NCBI GenBank assembly: GCA_013359265.1
Contig: JABWCD010000019.1
Location: forward strand, 44,831 to 108,830
DNA length: 64,000 nucleotides
Direction of reading: 5' to 3'
Source of the DNA: Candidatus Hydrogenedentota bacterium
Lineage (GTDB): Bacteria > Hydrogenedentota > Hydrogenedentia > Hydrogenedentales > SLHB01
Below the pieces are notes generated by a model. The model saw only the letters and a program-made list of their open reading frames with translations. It had not been told where the DNA came from and searched no databases. This document shows, piece after piece, positions 50,377 through 58,663 of the stretch. The translations under genes and the position numbers were made by a program. Positions within the stretch are counted from its first letter, which is position 1, and the number at the start of each line of letters is the position of its first letter.

Positions 50377-52311
50377 CTACGACGTGCTGCCCGTTTGTAC
50401 CGTCCTGTTCAAGCGATAAATTCGGCCGTCCTCCGCGCCGAGCAGGAGTTCGCGCACACCGTCTTTGTTCCAGTCCGACGTTGTCGGACTGGTGTCGTGT
50501 CCGGCCAGGACGAGGTCCGAGAGCGCGCCCATTTCTTTGAACACGACGTTGCCGCCGTCGTCGCGCAGGTTCTTCAGCCAATCGCAGTTCGTGGAGTTGA
50601 TCAGAATATCGAGGCGCTTGTCGCCGTCCCAATCGACGAGCGTGAGCTTGCGCCTGCCGCTTTTTCCGGCGACGCCCTTTGACAATAACAGCGGCGTGCC
50701 TGACTCATCCACGAAGATTCTTGCGCCCGGCTGCAATTGCAGTGCGCCATCCGCGCCGCGCGTGCGTTTGAACAGCGCCAAGTATCCTTCGTGATCGAGC
50801 ATGACGAGATCGTTGAGGCCGTCCGCGTTGAAGTCGATGACGACAGGTGTCGTGCGCCATTGTGTGACGAGTTCGTTGCCCACCGGGTCCCACCATGTCC
50901 ATGCGGGTTTGGGCGGGGCGGAAAGCCACGCCACTTCAATCGGTTGGGCGGCCGCCAGCTTTGGCGCGCTGCGCGCGCCAATGTTGCGGTACCAGATGAC
51001 CTTGCCCCAGATCGAGTTGACGACGATGTCCGGCAGGCCATCGTGGTCCCAATCGGCGACGGAGAGCGTGGTGTACCCCCATTTCGCTTCGGCGGGACCC
51101 TGGATAGACCCGTTTGGACCCGCCTGAATGCGTATGACCTTGCCGTCGGCCTCGAGTTTTTTAGGTGCGGCCCATTTTGGCGGGGAGCCGCCGAGATTCT
51201 CGAACACTTCGATGTACCCCGCCGTATTGCCGGACACGATGTCTTCGTCGCCGTCGTTGTCCCAGTCAAAGCTGACGGGCGTGGCGAGCGCGCCGCACTT
51301 TAGATATTCCGCCTGCTGCTGGAAGTAGACCGGCGGTTTGAATTGCGGCATGCGGTCGACGATCTCGCCGGTGTGTTCGATCAGCGCGACGCGGCCGTCC
51401 TCATCGCCAACGATCAGGTCCTGGTCACCGTCTTTGTCCCAATCGATCGCCACGGGCACGATCATCTGCAAGTCCATTCGCACCGGTTCGCCGCGATAGG
51501 TGAGTGGACGCCCCGCGGCAAATTCGGGATCGGTCCGCGTGCCGATGTTTTCGAACCAGGTGAACCCGTCGAGGAATTCGCCGCAAATGAGATCGAGATC
51601 GCCGTCGCCGTCGAAATCCTCGAGATTCGGCGATGGCATGCCGTACCCGTCAACAGGTTTGCCGTCCGCTTCGAGCTTGACCGGTTCGGCGAGCGCGGGC
51701 GCGTCGATGGTTCCGGTGTTCCGCGCGAAGTAGACCCAGCCCCGCAAGGGGCCGTTGGTCCAATTGCCGTTGGCGTCGTACGCGTTGTCCCAGCCGTACT
51801 CCGTCCACTCGCCGATACCGACGATCAGATCGTGGATGCCGTCGCCGTCGTAGTCCGCCCATTTCCACTGGTTCGCGCGCAGCTTGCCAGTGAGGTTGAG
51901 TTTCGGGTCCAGCGGCAGCGGGCGCGAGGTGTCCAACCCATTCGTCAAGAACTGGTGGTGCTCGAGCCCGGGCGTCAGGACATGAGGTTTGCCGTTGACA
52001 TAGGAGACTTGCGCGTTCTGCAGCGATTTACTGATACGCACGCCCGGTTTGAATACAGGAAACCTCATGTCGCCGTCAACATTCTCGAAGAAGAATGTCC
52101 CCGCTTGCGGTTTGTCGGGACACGTCACCACGAGGTCGTAATCCCCGTCCCCGTCGAAATCCATCGGCAAGGGCCACGCCCACAGGCCCACGCCCAGATC
52201 GACGACGAGACCGGGGTTGTTGTACTTGATCGGCGCGAGATGTTCTTCCGCGGCCAATGGCAACGACGTGTAGAGCAGGCAGGCGATAAGCGGCATCATA
52301 ATTCGGTTCAT
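50377..52311 (-). CDS. Secreted FG-GAP/VCBS-repeat protein
   Basis: 644 aa. Signal peptide (MNRIMMPLIACLLYTSLPLAAEE). Seven or so calcium-binding-type repeats with D-x-D-G-D-x-D-L cores, e.g. MDFDGDGDYDLVVTCPDK, YDGDGIHDLIVGIGEW, FDGDGDLDLICGEFLDG, KDGDQDLIVGDEDG, NDGDEDIVSGNTAG, WDHDGLPDIVVNSIWG, FNADGLNDLVMLDHEG, GDKRLDILINS. Integrin-like beta-propeller on the cell surface or secreted. The ATG at 52311 is where the signal begins; 70 upstream in-frame codons are rejected. Confidence 0.85.
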   Translation of the reverse strand: MNRIMMPLIACLLYTSLPLAAEEHLAPIKYNNPGLVVDLGVGLWAWPLPMDFDGDGDYDLVVTCPDKPQAGTFFFENVDGDMRFPVFKPGVRISKSLQNAQVSYVNGKPHVLTPGLEHHQFLTNGLDTSRPLPLDPKLNLTGKLRANQWKWADYDGDGIHDLIVGIGEWTEYGWDNAYDANGNWTNGPLRGWVYFARNTGTIDAPALAEPVKLEADGKPVDGYGMPSPNLEDFDGDGDLDLICGEFLDGFTWFENIGTRTDPEFAAGRPLTYRGEPVRMDLQMIVPVAIDWDKDGDQDLIVGDEDGRVALIEHTGEIVDRMPQFKPPVYFQQQAEYLKCGALATPVSFDWDNDGDEDIVSGNTAGYIEVFENLGGSPPKWAAPKKLEADGKVIRIQAGPNGSIQGPAEAKWGYTTLSVADWDHDGLPDIVVNSIWGKVIWYRNIGARSAPKLAAAQPIEVAWLSAPPKPAWTWWDPVGNELVTQWRTTPVVIDFNADGLNDLVMLDHEGYLALFKRTRGADGALQLQPGARIFVDESGTPLLLSKGVAGKSGRRKLTLVDWDGDKRLDILINSTNCDWLKNLRDDGGNVVFKEMGALSDLVLAGHDTSPTTSDWNKDGVRELLLGAEDGRIYRLNRTVQTGSTS

Positions 52312-52406
52312 GGTGTGTTCCGTGGAAAGCTCGGAGTTATCGGGCACCATCGCATGATGCGTTGCATCGTGACTGCCATGCAAGCTTCCTGTTTCGTCCA
52401 ATGTCG

Positions 52407-52442
52407 ATGGACATGATGGACGGAATGGACCGAATGGTATAG
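52407..52442. repeat. 9-nt-period array, ATGGAC type
   Basis: Four consecutive 9-base units ATGGACATG, ATGGACGGA, ATGGACCGA, ATGGTATAG. Degenerate, exact period 9. Confidence 0.7.
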
Positions 52443-52638
52443 ACAGAATGCACACTACACGGCATAGCCGCAGCCGAAGGGTTTCCTCCATCAATCTCAG
52501 ATTTGAGATTTGAGAGGGCAAGAACTTGAATATGATGGGCTGATGCGAAACGGGCGAAACATTTTACGCAGCTTGTTTAGAATCCATGAAGAGGACCAAA
52601 GGGCCGGGTCTGTCAGGTCTGGCGGGTGGATGTCCGTC

Positions 52639-52674
52639 ATGGACGGACTGGATGAATGGGAGGTATGGGAGGGG
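52639..52674. repeat. 9-nt-period array, ATGGACGGA type
   Basis: Four units ATGGACGGA, CTGGATGAA, TGGGAGGTA, TGGGAGGGG. The first is identical to a unit of the 52407 array; later ones are degraded. Confidence 0.5.
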
Positions 52675-52841
52675 CGGCCGTTGGGTTGGAAGGAGGGTTG
52701 GCCGAGGATGCGGAACATATCCGTATAGGCGTGGGCCGGTCACGGGCGTACCGGGCGTGAGGCAGGCCGACAACATCGTATCCGCACAGACATGGGCGGG
52801 TCGGTGCATGCGAAGTAAAATGCAGGAGCAAAGCGGAGCTT

Positions 52842-52904
52842 TTCGAACGGCGTTCGAAGACGAGCCGCCGTTGGAGCGCGTTACGAAATGGAAATTTCGT
52901 AACG
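52842..52904. repeat. Perfect palindrome followed by perfect hairpin
   Basis: TTCGAACG-G-CGTTCGAA at 52842-52858 (8+8), then CGTTACGAAAT (52879-52889) with ATTTCGTAACG (52894-52904) around a GGAA tetraloop. Two stems 20 bases apart in a gene-free region suggest a structured RNA or protein-binding element; no family recognised. Confidence 0.75.
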
Positions 52905-53055
52905 AGAAGAAAGGACGGATTGGCGCTTTGTCTGTTGCTGACGTTTCCGTTTTCGCTTGGGTGTGGGTGCGTCGGGGCGGTCGGAGGGATTCGACCGGGG
53001 GTTGGGTTTCGTGGAGGCGTGGGCGTATGGAGGCCATGGGAGTGGCGAGAGCTAG

Positions 53056-53105
53056 GTCCCGTAGCTCTCGGCGCAAATCGAGAGCACGATTACGAGCACG
53101 ACCCT
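53056..53105. repeat. Composite hexamer element, copy A
   Basis: GTCCCGTAGCTCTCGGCGC and then AAATCGA, followed by hexamers GAGCAC, GATTAC, GAGCAC and GACCCT. Related to copy B at 53811-53861 with about 7-8 differences over 45 aligned bases and one hexamer less. Confidence 0.7.
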
Positions 53106-53352
53106 CCATCGCCCGATCGGCCGCGGAGGACAAGTCACGAGCACGATAACGCAGCTACGCAGTATCTCAAATTGCTTTAAGAACTGTCTCTCGCATCCGG
53201 CGATCGGTCGCGCTGAATGGTGAGCCATTTCACGAAAGAAGTCCGAGGTTTCAGCGTGCGTTGTGGCATTGATTTGTGAAGCACTCAATCGATCGACAGG
53301 ACGACCCAGCCTCTACTGCGGCACGAGTCTGAGAATCGATTGATTGTTGCGG

Positions 53353-53745
53353 TCACTTCTCTTCCATCTCCCGCTTCAACGACAATAACTGCGCGGCCCA
53401 CAGTTCGGAAAATGGTGTAATCCAGCGTTCGTAAATTTGGCGGATGGGGACAGCGTTGATCGAGTTGATGCGTTGGCGGCCTTGTTCGCGTGTGTTGACG
53501 AGGTTGGAGTCGCGGAGCACGTCGAGGTGTTTCATGACGCCGAAGCGGGACAGTTCGGGAAATCGCTCGACGATGTCGGTTGTGGTGCGCGGACCGTCAC
53601 GGAGCAGGTCGAGAATGGCGCGGCGCGTGGGATCGGAGAGGGCCTTCCAGACGGGGTCGAGGTCAGGGGACGAGGAGCGGGTTTGCGGTTCAGGGTTAGG
53701 GGTCTGGGGCTTTCGATTAGCTCGCGGTTTTTGGCGCTTACTCAT
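53353..53745 (-). CDS. ArsR-family winged-helix repressor
   Basis: 130 aa. LDPVWKALSDPTRRAILDLL, then TTTDIVERFPELSRFGVMKH (recognition helix) and LVNTREQGRQRINSINAVPI, ending ERWITPFSELWAAQLLSLKR: the ArsR subgroup that partners SRPBCC/AHSA1 proteins. The N-terminal 25 aa are Pro/Asn-rich and unusual. The start may instead be the ATG at 53769; neither has a clear ribosome-binding site. Downstream of the SRPBCC gene in the same direction; likely represses the shared promoter. Confidence 0.82.
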   Translation of the reverse strand: MSKRQKPRANRKPQTPNPEPQTRSSSPDLDPVWKALSDPTRRAILDLLRDGPRTTTDIVERFPELSRFGVMKHLDVLRDSNLVNTREQGRQRINSINAVPIRQIYERWITPFSELWAAQLLSLKREMEEK

Positions 53746-53810
53746 TGGCGATGCTTGTTTGTTTTGCATTTCTAGAATAAGCGCAATTCAAGAAATATCG
53801 TAGCCCGTAT

Positions 53811-53861
53811 GTCCCGTAGATTTCGGTGTAAATCGAGTGTGCGATTGCGATTACGAGCACG
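53811..53861. repeat. Composite hexamer element, copy B
   Basis: GTCCCGTAGATTTCGGTGT, then AAATCGA, followed by GATTGC, GATTAC and GAGCAC hexamers. See copy A at 53056. Lies between the ArsR start and the SRPBCC stop. Confidence 0.7.
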
Positions 53862-53976
53862 GGTAATAGCACAGGACGGCAAGTTTGCGCTTGTCGTCGT
53901 GTGTTCGCAATGGCGGAGCGCGCGGTGACGCGCGCTGCTATGAGCGCCCGGCGTGGACTTGCGAGAATCGGGAGAA

Positions 53977-54408
53977 CTATTTCTCCGAATCGCACTTCAA
54001 TTGGTCGAGCATTTGTTTCCATCCGTCCGCCATTCCGGTCCGGTGTTGTTCTTCGATCATGCCGATGGCACGGTGGCGCAGCGTGAGGCGCGTCTTGCCG
54101 TCTTCTTCCGTCAGCCGCACTTCGATGTGATTGACTGTTGGGTACGACATGAACATCGGGCCGGAGATTTCAAGAATCGTCGGCGGCTTGATCACCTGCA
54201 CGTGGCCCCACAGGTGGCCGGTGTCGTTGCCGAGGTCCCGATACCAGCGCCCGCCGGGTTTCGCTTCGAGTTTGAAGTTCATCGAGCGTCCGTCGGGGTA
54301 GACCATCTTCTCGGTGAACTGACGAATCAGGCCATTGAACACATCGGCGATGGGACGGTTGATGTCAACGTGCTGTTCGATATCGACGGCCAATTCCAAG
54401 ACTTCCAT
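53977..54408 (-). CDS. SRPBCC (AHSA1/START-like) domain protein
   Basis: 143 aa. LAVDIEQHVDINRPIADVFN, then NFKLEAKPGGRWYRDLGNDT, GHLWGHVQVIKPPTILEISG, VRLTEEDGKTRLTLRHRAIG, and the closing DGWKQMLDQLK: standard AHSA1-type lipid/hydrophobic ligand fold. The start at 54408 has GGAGGAAAA upstream. Operon with the ArsR gene, 231 bases apart. Confidence 0.88.
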   Translation of the reverse strand: MEVLELAVDIEQHVDINRPIADVFNGLIRQFTEKMVYPDGRSMNFKLEAKPGGRWYRDLGNDTGHLWGHVQVIKPPTILEISGPMFMSYPTVNHIEVRLTEEDGKTRLTLRHRAIGMIEEQHRTGMADGWKQMLDQLKCDSEK

Positions 54409-54446
54409 GGCACTTTTCCTCCGGGGTAGTTTGTGCACCGCAATAC

Positions 54447-54483
54447 GTGACTAAAAGGTAACATATTTTTGCCCGCGTGTCAA
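54447..54483 (-). promoter_or_regulatory. Promoter and ArsR-type operator of the SRPBCC-ArsR pair
   Basis: TTGACA (54478-54483), 17 bases, TACCTT (54455-54460) on the minus strand. The -10 box lies inside an imperfect palindrome GTGACTAAAAGGTAAC (54447-54462) of the GTTACC-N4-GGTAAC type bound by related ArsR repressors. Predicted start near 54448, 40 bases before the ATG. Fits autorepression. Confidence 0.6.
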
Positions 54484-54680
54484 GCGCAGGGGAATGGCGG
54501 CCTTTGATCGTAGTCACCGGGAACTGACCCGCACTGGCCATGGACCGTATCGTCCGCTCCGCGTCCTGTGGGCGTGCCCGTAGCCATTGCTGCGCAGTCC
54601 AATGCTCCACGTGCAGCGCGAACACGAAATTGCCGGCGCGGTGTGGCACAATAGGCGGTTTGTGCGTGGGGGAGTTTTGC

Positions 54681-55850
54681 GTGAAGTTCGATTCGGCGCG
54701 GTATGTGTTTTGGTTGTGTTGGGGGGCGACGACGTGTATTGCGATTGCGGCGAACCTCCCGCCGGTGTTTTTCACGACGTTCAGCGAAGCATTCGGCGGC
54801 GCCGCGGGATTGACGGACGAGCAGATTGGCCGCATACCCGCGGTAGTGTTTGGCGGGTTTGTCGTTGGAATTGCGGTGGCGAGCCCGTTTGCGGACGCCT
54901 GGGGCGCCAAAGTGTTTGTGGTCTCGGGCCTGGTGTCGCTGGTTGCGGGACTGGGTCTGTTGGGATGCGCGAACGCGTACTTGGTACTGCTGGCCGCCGT
55001 GTTCTTGCTGGGCCTTGGCGCGGGACTGATGGAAGTGGTGTTAAGCCCCGTCGTGGCTGCGCTCGAACCGCGCCGACGCGCAACGCTGCTCAACTGGTTG
55101 CACGCGGCGTTTTCGTTTGGCGCGGTAGGGACAGTCTTGATTGGGTCGGCGGCGCTTCACGTCGGCGTTTCGTGGCGCGCGGCGACGATCGCGCTGATCG
55201 CGGTACCCGCGGTCATTCTTGTTGGGTTCGCGGCGGTGCGCACGTTGCCGCTGGTACACGAGGAAGGCGCGCACGAACCGGTGCGGCAATTGGTGCGCCA
55301 CCGGTTCTTGTGGGTGGCCGTCGTGTTGATTGCGCTGGGCGGCGGCACGGAGTTGGGCGTTGCGCAATGGTTGCCCGCGTATGCGGAGCGCAGTCTCGGC
55401 TTTACGAAGGCGTCGTCGGCGATGGTCCTTGCGGCGTTTTCGGTGGCGATGTTTGCGGGCCGCGTGGTATCGGGACATTGGCTCGCGCGCGTTACGGCCG
55501 AGCGCATGATGCTCGCGTTCTGCACGGGGTGCGTGGTGTTGGTGCTGATGGCGAGTTTTGCGCCGGCGCGCGCAATGGCATTGGCGGCGTGCATTGCGCT
55601 GGGCTTCGGCGTGAGTTGTTTCTGGCCGACGTCGCTGAGCCTGGCGAGCAACCGGTATCCCGGCGGTGGCGCGTCGATGTTTGGGATGTTGTCGGCGGTA
55701 GGAAACGCGGGCTGCATGGTCGTGCCGTGGTGCGTTGGATTCATCGCAGAGCGGACCACGTTGAATGTGGGCATTGCGTCGATCGCGGTATGCCCCGCGG
55801 CGATGGCGGTAATTCTGACGGTTTTGATGACGAGGAGGAATCAATCGTGA
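54681..55850 (+). CDS. Major facilitator superfamily transporter
   Basis: 389 aa with a GTG start preceded by GGGGGAG. Twelve hydrophobic segments. Landmarks include VVFGGFVVGIAVASPFADAW, LLGLGAGLMEVVLSPVVAAL, LLNWLHAAFSFGAVGTVLIG, LGGGTELGVAQWLPAYAERS and FGVSCFWPTSLSLAS: FucP/sugar-type MFS with the conserved N-x-x-H-x-x-F-x-x-G. Frames opened upstream lack this start signal. Substrate unknown, likely sugar. Confidence 0.85.
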   Translation: MKFDSARYVFWLCWGATTCIAIAANLPPVFFTTFSEAFGGAAGLTDEQIGRIPAVVFGGFVVGIAVASPFADAWGAKVFVVSGLVSLVAGLGLLGCANAYLVLLAAVFLLGLGAGLMEVVLSPVVAALEPRRRATLLNWLHAAFSFGAVGTVLIGSAALHVGVSWRAATIALIAVPAVILVGFAAVRTLPLVHEEGAHEPVRQLVRHRFLWVAVVLIALGGGTELGVAQWLPAYAERSLGFTKASSAMVLAAFSVAMFAGRVVSGHWLARVTAERMMLAFCTGCVVLVLMASFAPARAMALAACIALGFGVSCFWPTSLSLASNRYPGGGASMFGMLSAVGNAGCMVVPWCVGFIAERTTLNVGIASIAVCPAAMAVILTVLMTRRNQS

Positions 55851-55892
55851 CTGCAGATTGCTTGGCGCGGCGTAGCCGCAACCAGTTTCAGT

Positions 55893-55955
55893 CACAAAAG
55901 AACACAAAGAACGCTAAGAAAACTCAACCACAGATTTCACCGATGCCACAGATTG
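55893..55955. repeat. 9-nt-period array, CACAGATTT type
   Basis: Seven consecutive 9-base units: CACAAAAGA, ACACAAAGA, ACGCTAAGA, AAACTCAAC, CACAGATTT, CACCGATGC, CACAGATTG. Period 9 held over 63 bases in the gap after the MFS gene. Confidence 0.7.
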
Positions 55956-56098
55956 GCTCGGAACAGTTGGGACAAGAATTCAAAACTTTGAGAGTGAGTA
56001 GTACAGGTTGGATTTCGTAGATATCCGTATCATTCGCGCAGCCGGTGGATGGCCCCAGTTTTATGTGGCGCGAGATACCGGAAGAAATGGATAGGTCA

Positions 56099-57511
56099 AT
56101 GTCGAATAAGACAAATATTGCGTTGGCGTTTTCGTACGTCATGTTTCCTGCCGTGGCGATGCTGCTGGGGTGGGGGCTGCGCGGGTATATCGGCGGGGGG
56201 CCGTTCGCGGCGATGATTCCCGGAGTGTTTGTCGCGCTTGGGTTCAGTCTAATATTCCGGCACGATGCGCGCACCGCGGCGATTGTTGCGATGTTTGGCG
56301 CGCTGGGAATTGGATATGGCGGCGACATGACGTATGGTCAAACGCTCGGCCTGGCGATCAAGCCGGAGACGATGTACTGGGGTTTGCTCGGCGTGACCGT
56401 GAAAGGTGGCGTGTGGGGACTGCTGGGTGGCGCGGTCCTTGGCGCGGGCCTCGTGCGGCAGTTGTACGATCGCAAGACGTTATCGATCGCTTTTCTTCTG
56501 ACGGTCGTTGCGTTCTACCTTGGTTGGAAACTTATTAATGAACCGAAGTTGATCTATTTCTCCGATCCCGTTAACAAGCCGCGCGAGGAATCGTGGGCAG
56601 GTCTGCTGTTTGCCGCAGCCGCGTTTCTGGGATACGTTCGCGCGAAGTCGGACGGACCACTCGCGAGCTTGCCCGTCCGCTTCGCGCTATGGGGCGCGCT
56701 TGGCGGCGCGCTGGGGTTTGGAGGCGGCACGTTGTGGATGGTGTTTGGCCCTGACTTGCCGGTGGACCAGAAATGGTGGGGTTGGTGGAAGATGATGGAG
56801 TTTTCGTTCGGGTTCATCCTGGGGGCGGCGCTTGGATTGTGCGCCTGGTTGAACCGGGGGCGTTGCTCTGAAACCAAAGAAGGCGACACGCCGGAACGGT
56901 CGTCGCACTGGGCGGTGGTTGGCGCGGTCGCGTTTGTCGCGCTCATGTTCGTGTGGGCCGTGCCGGTCACGGAGCGCGCGATCGACGCGGACGCAGGCGG
57001 GATACTGGCGTACGTGCAGAAAGACATAGATCGTTTGGTCGGCAGTTTTATACTGTTCGGCGCGGTGTGCTTTACGGTGGGCGTTCGGTCCGTGCCGGCC
57101 GCATGGCAGATCGCCCTGACGCTGACGTTCTTCCATACGGTCCTTGACCTCGTTGGCGATTTCACGGGCCCGAAACCCGGTTCCGGGTTTTTGCTGCCGG
57201 TGTGGGCGAACGCGTGCCTTCTGCTTGGCGCGACGGGCGCGTTTGGAATCGGTGTGGCGCGAATTGCGAAACGGGCCAATCCCGTCGCGGCGATGTACCT
57301 GTTGCTCGTGTGGGCGTGCTACGCGGTCGCGACGGCACGGACCTTTGTGCGCAGGGAATACCTCGATCCCGGGGACGGCCCGGGCTTTGCCGCGCTCTTT
57401 TTTCACGAACATCCGTCGACGTTCGTGATGCAAGTCATTTTTACGGTGTCCGCGATTGTGACGACGGTGTACATCGTGCGCCTGCGGCGACGGGACGAAG
57501 TCCACGCCTAA
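56099..57511 (+). CDS. Polytopic glycine-rich membrane protein of unknown function
   Basis: 470 aa, about 11-12 hydrophobic segments. The N-terminal half is unusually rich in GG and GxxxG patterns (LLGWGLRGYIGGGPFAAMIP, ALGIGYGGDMTYGQTLGLAI, GGVWGLLGGAVLGAGLV, LWGALGGALGFGGGTLWMVF). No transport-family signature recognised. GGATAGG precedes the ATG at 56099; starts at 56045 (GTG), 56063 or 56087 are possible. Confidence 0.65.
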   Translation: MSNKTNIALAFSYVMFPAVAMLLGWGLRGYIGGGPFAAMIPGVFVALGFSLIFRHDARTAAIVAMFGALGIGYGGDMTYGQTLGLAIKPETMYWGLLGVTVKGGVWGLLGGAVLGAGLVRQLYDRKTLSIAFLLTVVAFYLGWKLINEPKLIYFSDPVNKPREESWAGLLFAAAAFLGYVRAKSDGPLASLPVRFALWGALGGALGFGGGTLWMVFGPDLPVDQKWWGWWKMMEFSFGFILGAALGLCAWLNRGRCSETKEGDTPERSSHWAVVGAVAFVALMFVWAVPVTERAIDADAGGILAYVQKDIDRLVGSFILFGAVCFTVGVRSVPAAWQIALTLTFFHTVLDLVGDFTGPKPGSGFLLPVWANACLLLGATGAFGIGVARIAKRANPVAAMYLLLVWACYAVATARTFVRREYLDPGDGPGFAALFFHEHPSTFVMQVIFTVSAIVTTVYIVRLRRRDEVHA

Positions 57512-57569
57512 GCGCATCTAATGGTTCGTTGAAATCTCGCGGCAGACCACGTCTTGAAGGCAGCGAAGT

Positions 57570-57614
57570 GATCGAAAGGACCAAAGTGACGAAAACGACC
57601 AAAAAGGACGCAAG
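57570..57614. repeat. 9-nt-period array, GACCAAA type
   Basis: Units GATCGAAAG, GACCAAAGT, GACGAAAAC, GACCAAAAA, GGACGCAAG. The first four keep GA(C/T)(C/G)-AAA strictly. Confidence 0.7.
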
Positions 57615-57707
57615 AGGGATTTGGCGATGGCGCGGAGGTTGACGACTTCCGGGACTGGGCGGGGTCAACGACGTGTTGGAGACCCTAAGTCTATCGCCGA
57701 ACGCAAG

Positions 57708-57737
57708 TTGCGTTGCGCCAGTATTTTGCGCTAGAAT
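57708..57737 (+). promoter_or_regulatory. Candidate promoter of the yicC-gmk-rpoZ-coaBC run
   Basis: TTGCGT (57708-57713), 18 bases, TAGAAT (57732-57737). Predicted start near 57744; the ATG of yicC at 57785 follows GGAGGA. Confidence 0.45.
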
Positions 57738-57784
57738 TTCGCTTTCTCAGGGCTGCGGGCTTTCGACGGAGGAACACAACGCGC

Positions 57785-58663
57785 ATGACCCGTAGCATGA
57801 CGGGATTTGGCAAGGCGGCGGGCGAGTTCAACGGGCAGGCGATCACCGTCGAGGTGAGTGCCGTGAACAGCCGTTACCTCGACTGCAACCTGCGGCTTCC
57901 GCCGTCGTGGAGCGCGCTGGATCCGGTCCTCAAGCAGACGATTCGCAAGCACATTCAGCGCGGCAAGTTGACGGTCACGGTCAACCGCAAGCGCACGATG
58001 TCCGCCGCGAAATCCGTGAAGTTCGACGCGGGAATTGCGCAACAGTACCTCGACGCGGCCAAAGAGTTGACGTCGATGATCGGCAGCTACGAAACGCTGC
58101 CGCTCAGCGTGCTCGCGCAGCTCGAAGGCGTGCTGTACCACGAGGAGGCGGACGAGGACCTGAGCGCGGTCGAACCCATCCTGGTCGAGATAGCGGAGGA
58201 GGCGCTGGCGCAGCTCGATCGCATGCGCGCGAACGAAGGCAAAGCGCTCGCGGACGAGATTCGGCAGCGCATCCAACTTATACGGCAGGGTGTCGCGGCG
58301 ATCGAAGCGCGGTTGCCCGAGTTGAACGCGATGTACGAGGAGCGGTTGCGCTCGCGCATTAGCGAACTGCGCACCGAAACGAACATCACCGACGAGCGCA
58401 TGGCGATCGAAGTCGCGCTGATGGCGGACAAGAGCGACGTGACGGAAGAGGTTGTGCGGTTAAAAGCGCACCTTGAGCATTTGGAAGAGATACTCGGTTC
58501 GAAGGAGCCGTCCGGGCGCAAGTTGGACTTTCTCACGCAGGAAGTACACCGCGAGGTCAATACGCTTGGTGTGAAGACGCGCGACGCCAACGTGGCCAAG
58601 GACGTGCTCGGCCTGAAGGCCGAGGTCGAGAAAATGCGCGAACAGATTCAGAACATCGAGTGA
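57785..58663 (+). CDS. yicC: YicC/YloC family endoribonuclease-like protein
   Basis: 292 aa, normal length. N-terminal MTRSMTGFGKAAGEFNGQAI, then AVNSRYLDCNLRLPPSWSAL, RGKLTVTVNRKR, and the C-terminal VALMADKSDVTEEVVRLKAH plus DFLTQEVHREVNTLGVKTRD blocks that define YicC. E. coli YicC has been linked to RNA degradation. Gene order yicC-gmk-rpoZ-coaBC is conserved in many bacteria. Its TGA overlaps the gmk GTG (GTGA). Confidence 0.95.
   Translation: MTRSMTGFGKAAGEFNGQAITVEVSAVNSRYLDCNLRLPPSWSALDPVLKQTIRKHIQRGKLTVTVNRKRTMSAAKSVKFDAGIAQQYLDAAKELTSMIGSYETLPLSVLAQLEGVLYHEEADEDLSAVEPILVEIAEEALAQLDRMRANEGKALADEIRQRIQLIRQGVAAIEARLPELNAMYEERLRSRISELRTETNITDERMAIEVALMADKSDVTEEVVRLKAHLEHLEEILGSKEPSGRKLDFLTQEVHREVNTLGVKTRDANVAKDVLGLKAEVEKMREQIQNIE

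Larger units (their letters stand above)
52312..53352. other. Gene-poor 1.04-kb region with short-period arrays and hairpins
   Basis: No convincing gene: frames on both strands lack ribosome-binding sites, are Arg-rich and overlap each other. It holds two 9-nt arrays (52407-52442, 52639-52674), a perfect palindrome (52842-52858), a perfect 11-bp hairpin (52879-52904), a composite hexamer element (53056-53105) and a 9-bp inverted repeat TCAATCGAT (53285-53293 / 53335-53343) just past the ArsR stop. Confidence 0.65.

Noticed and set aside
52586..53149. Plus-strand reading frame of about 187 codons in the gene-free region
   Set aside because: Arg/Gly-rich, no ribosome-binding site, overlaps frames in other registers and runs through the hairpins and hexamer arrays.
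53052..53288. Minus-strand frame with hydrophobic start-like segments
   Set aside because: The residues come from translation of the composite hexamer element; a similar peptide appears from the related element at 53.8 kb, so it is a repeat artefact.
53285..53343. 9-bp inverted repeat TCAATCGAT as ArsR terminator
   Set aside because: Spacer of 41 bases and no T-tract; mentioned only as part of the gene-free region.
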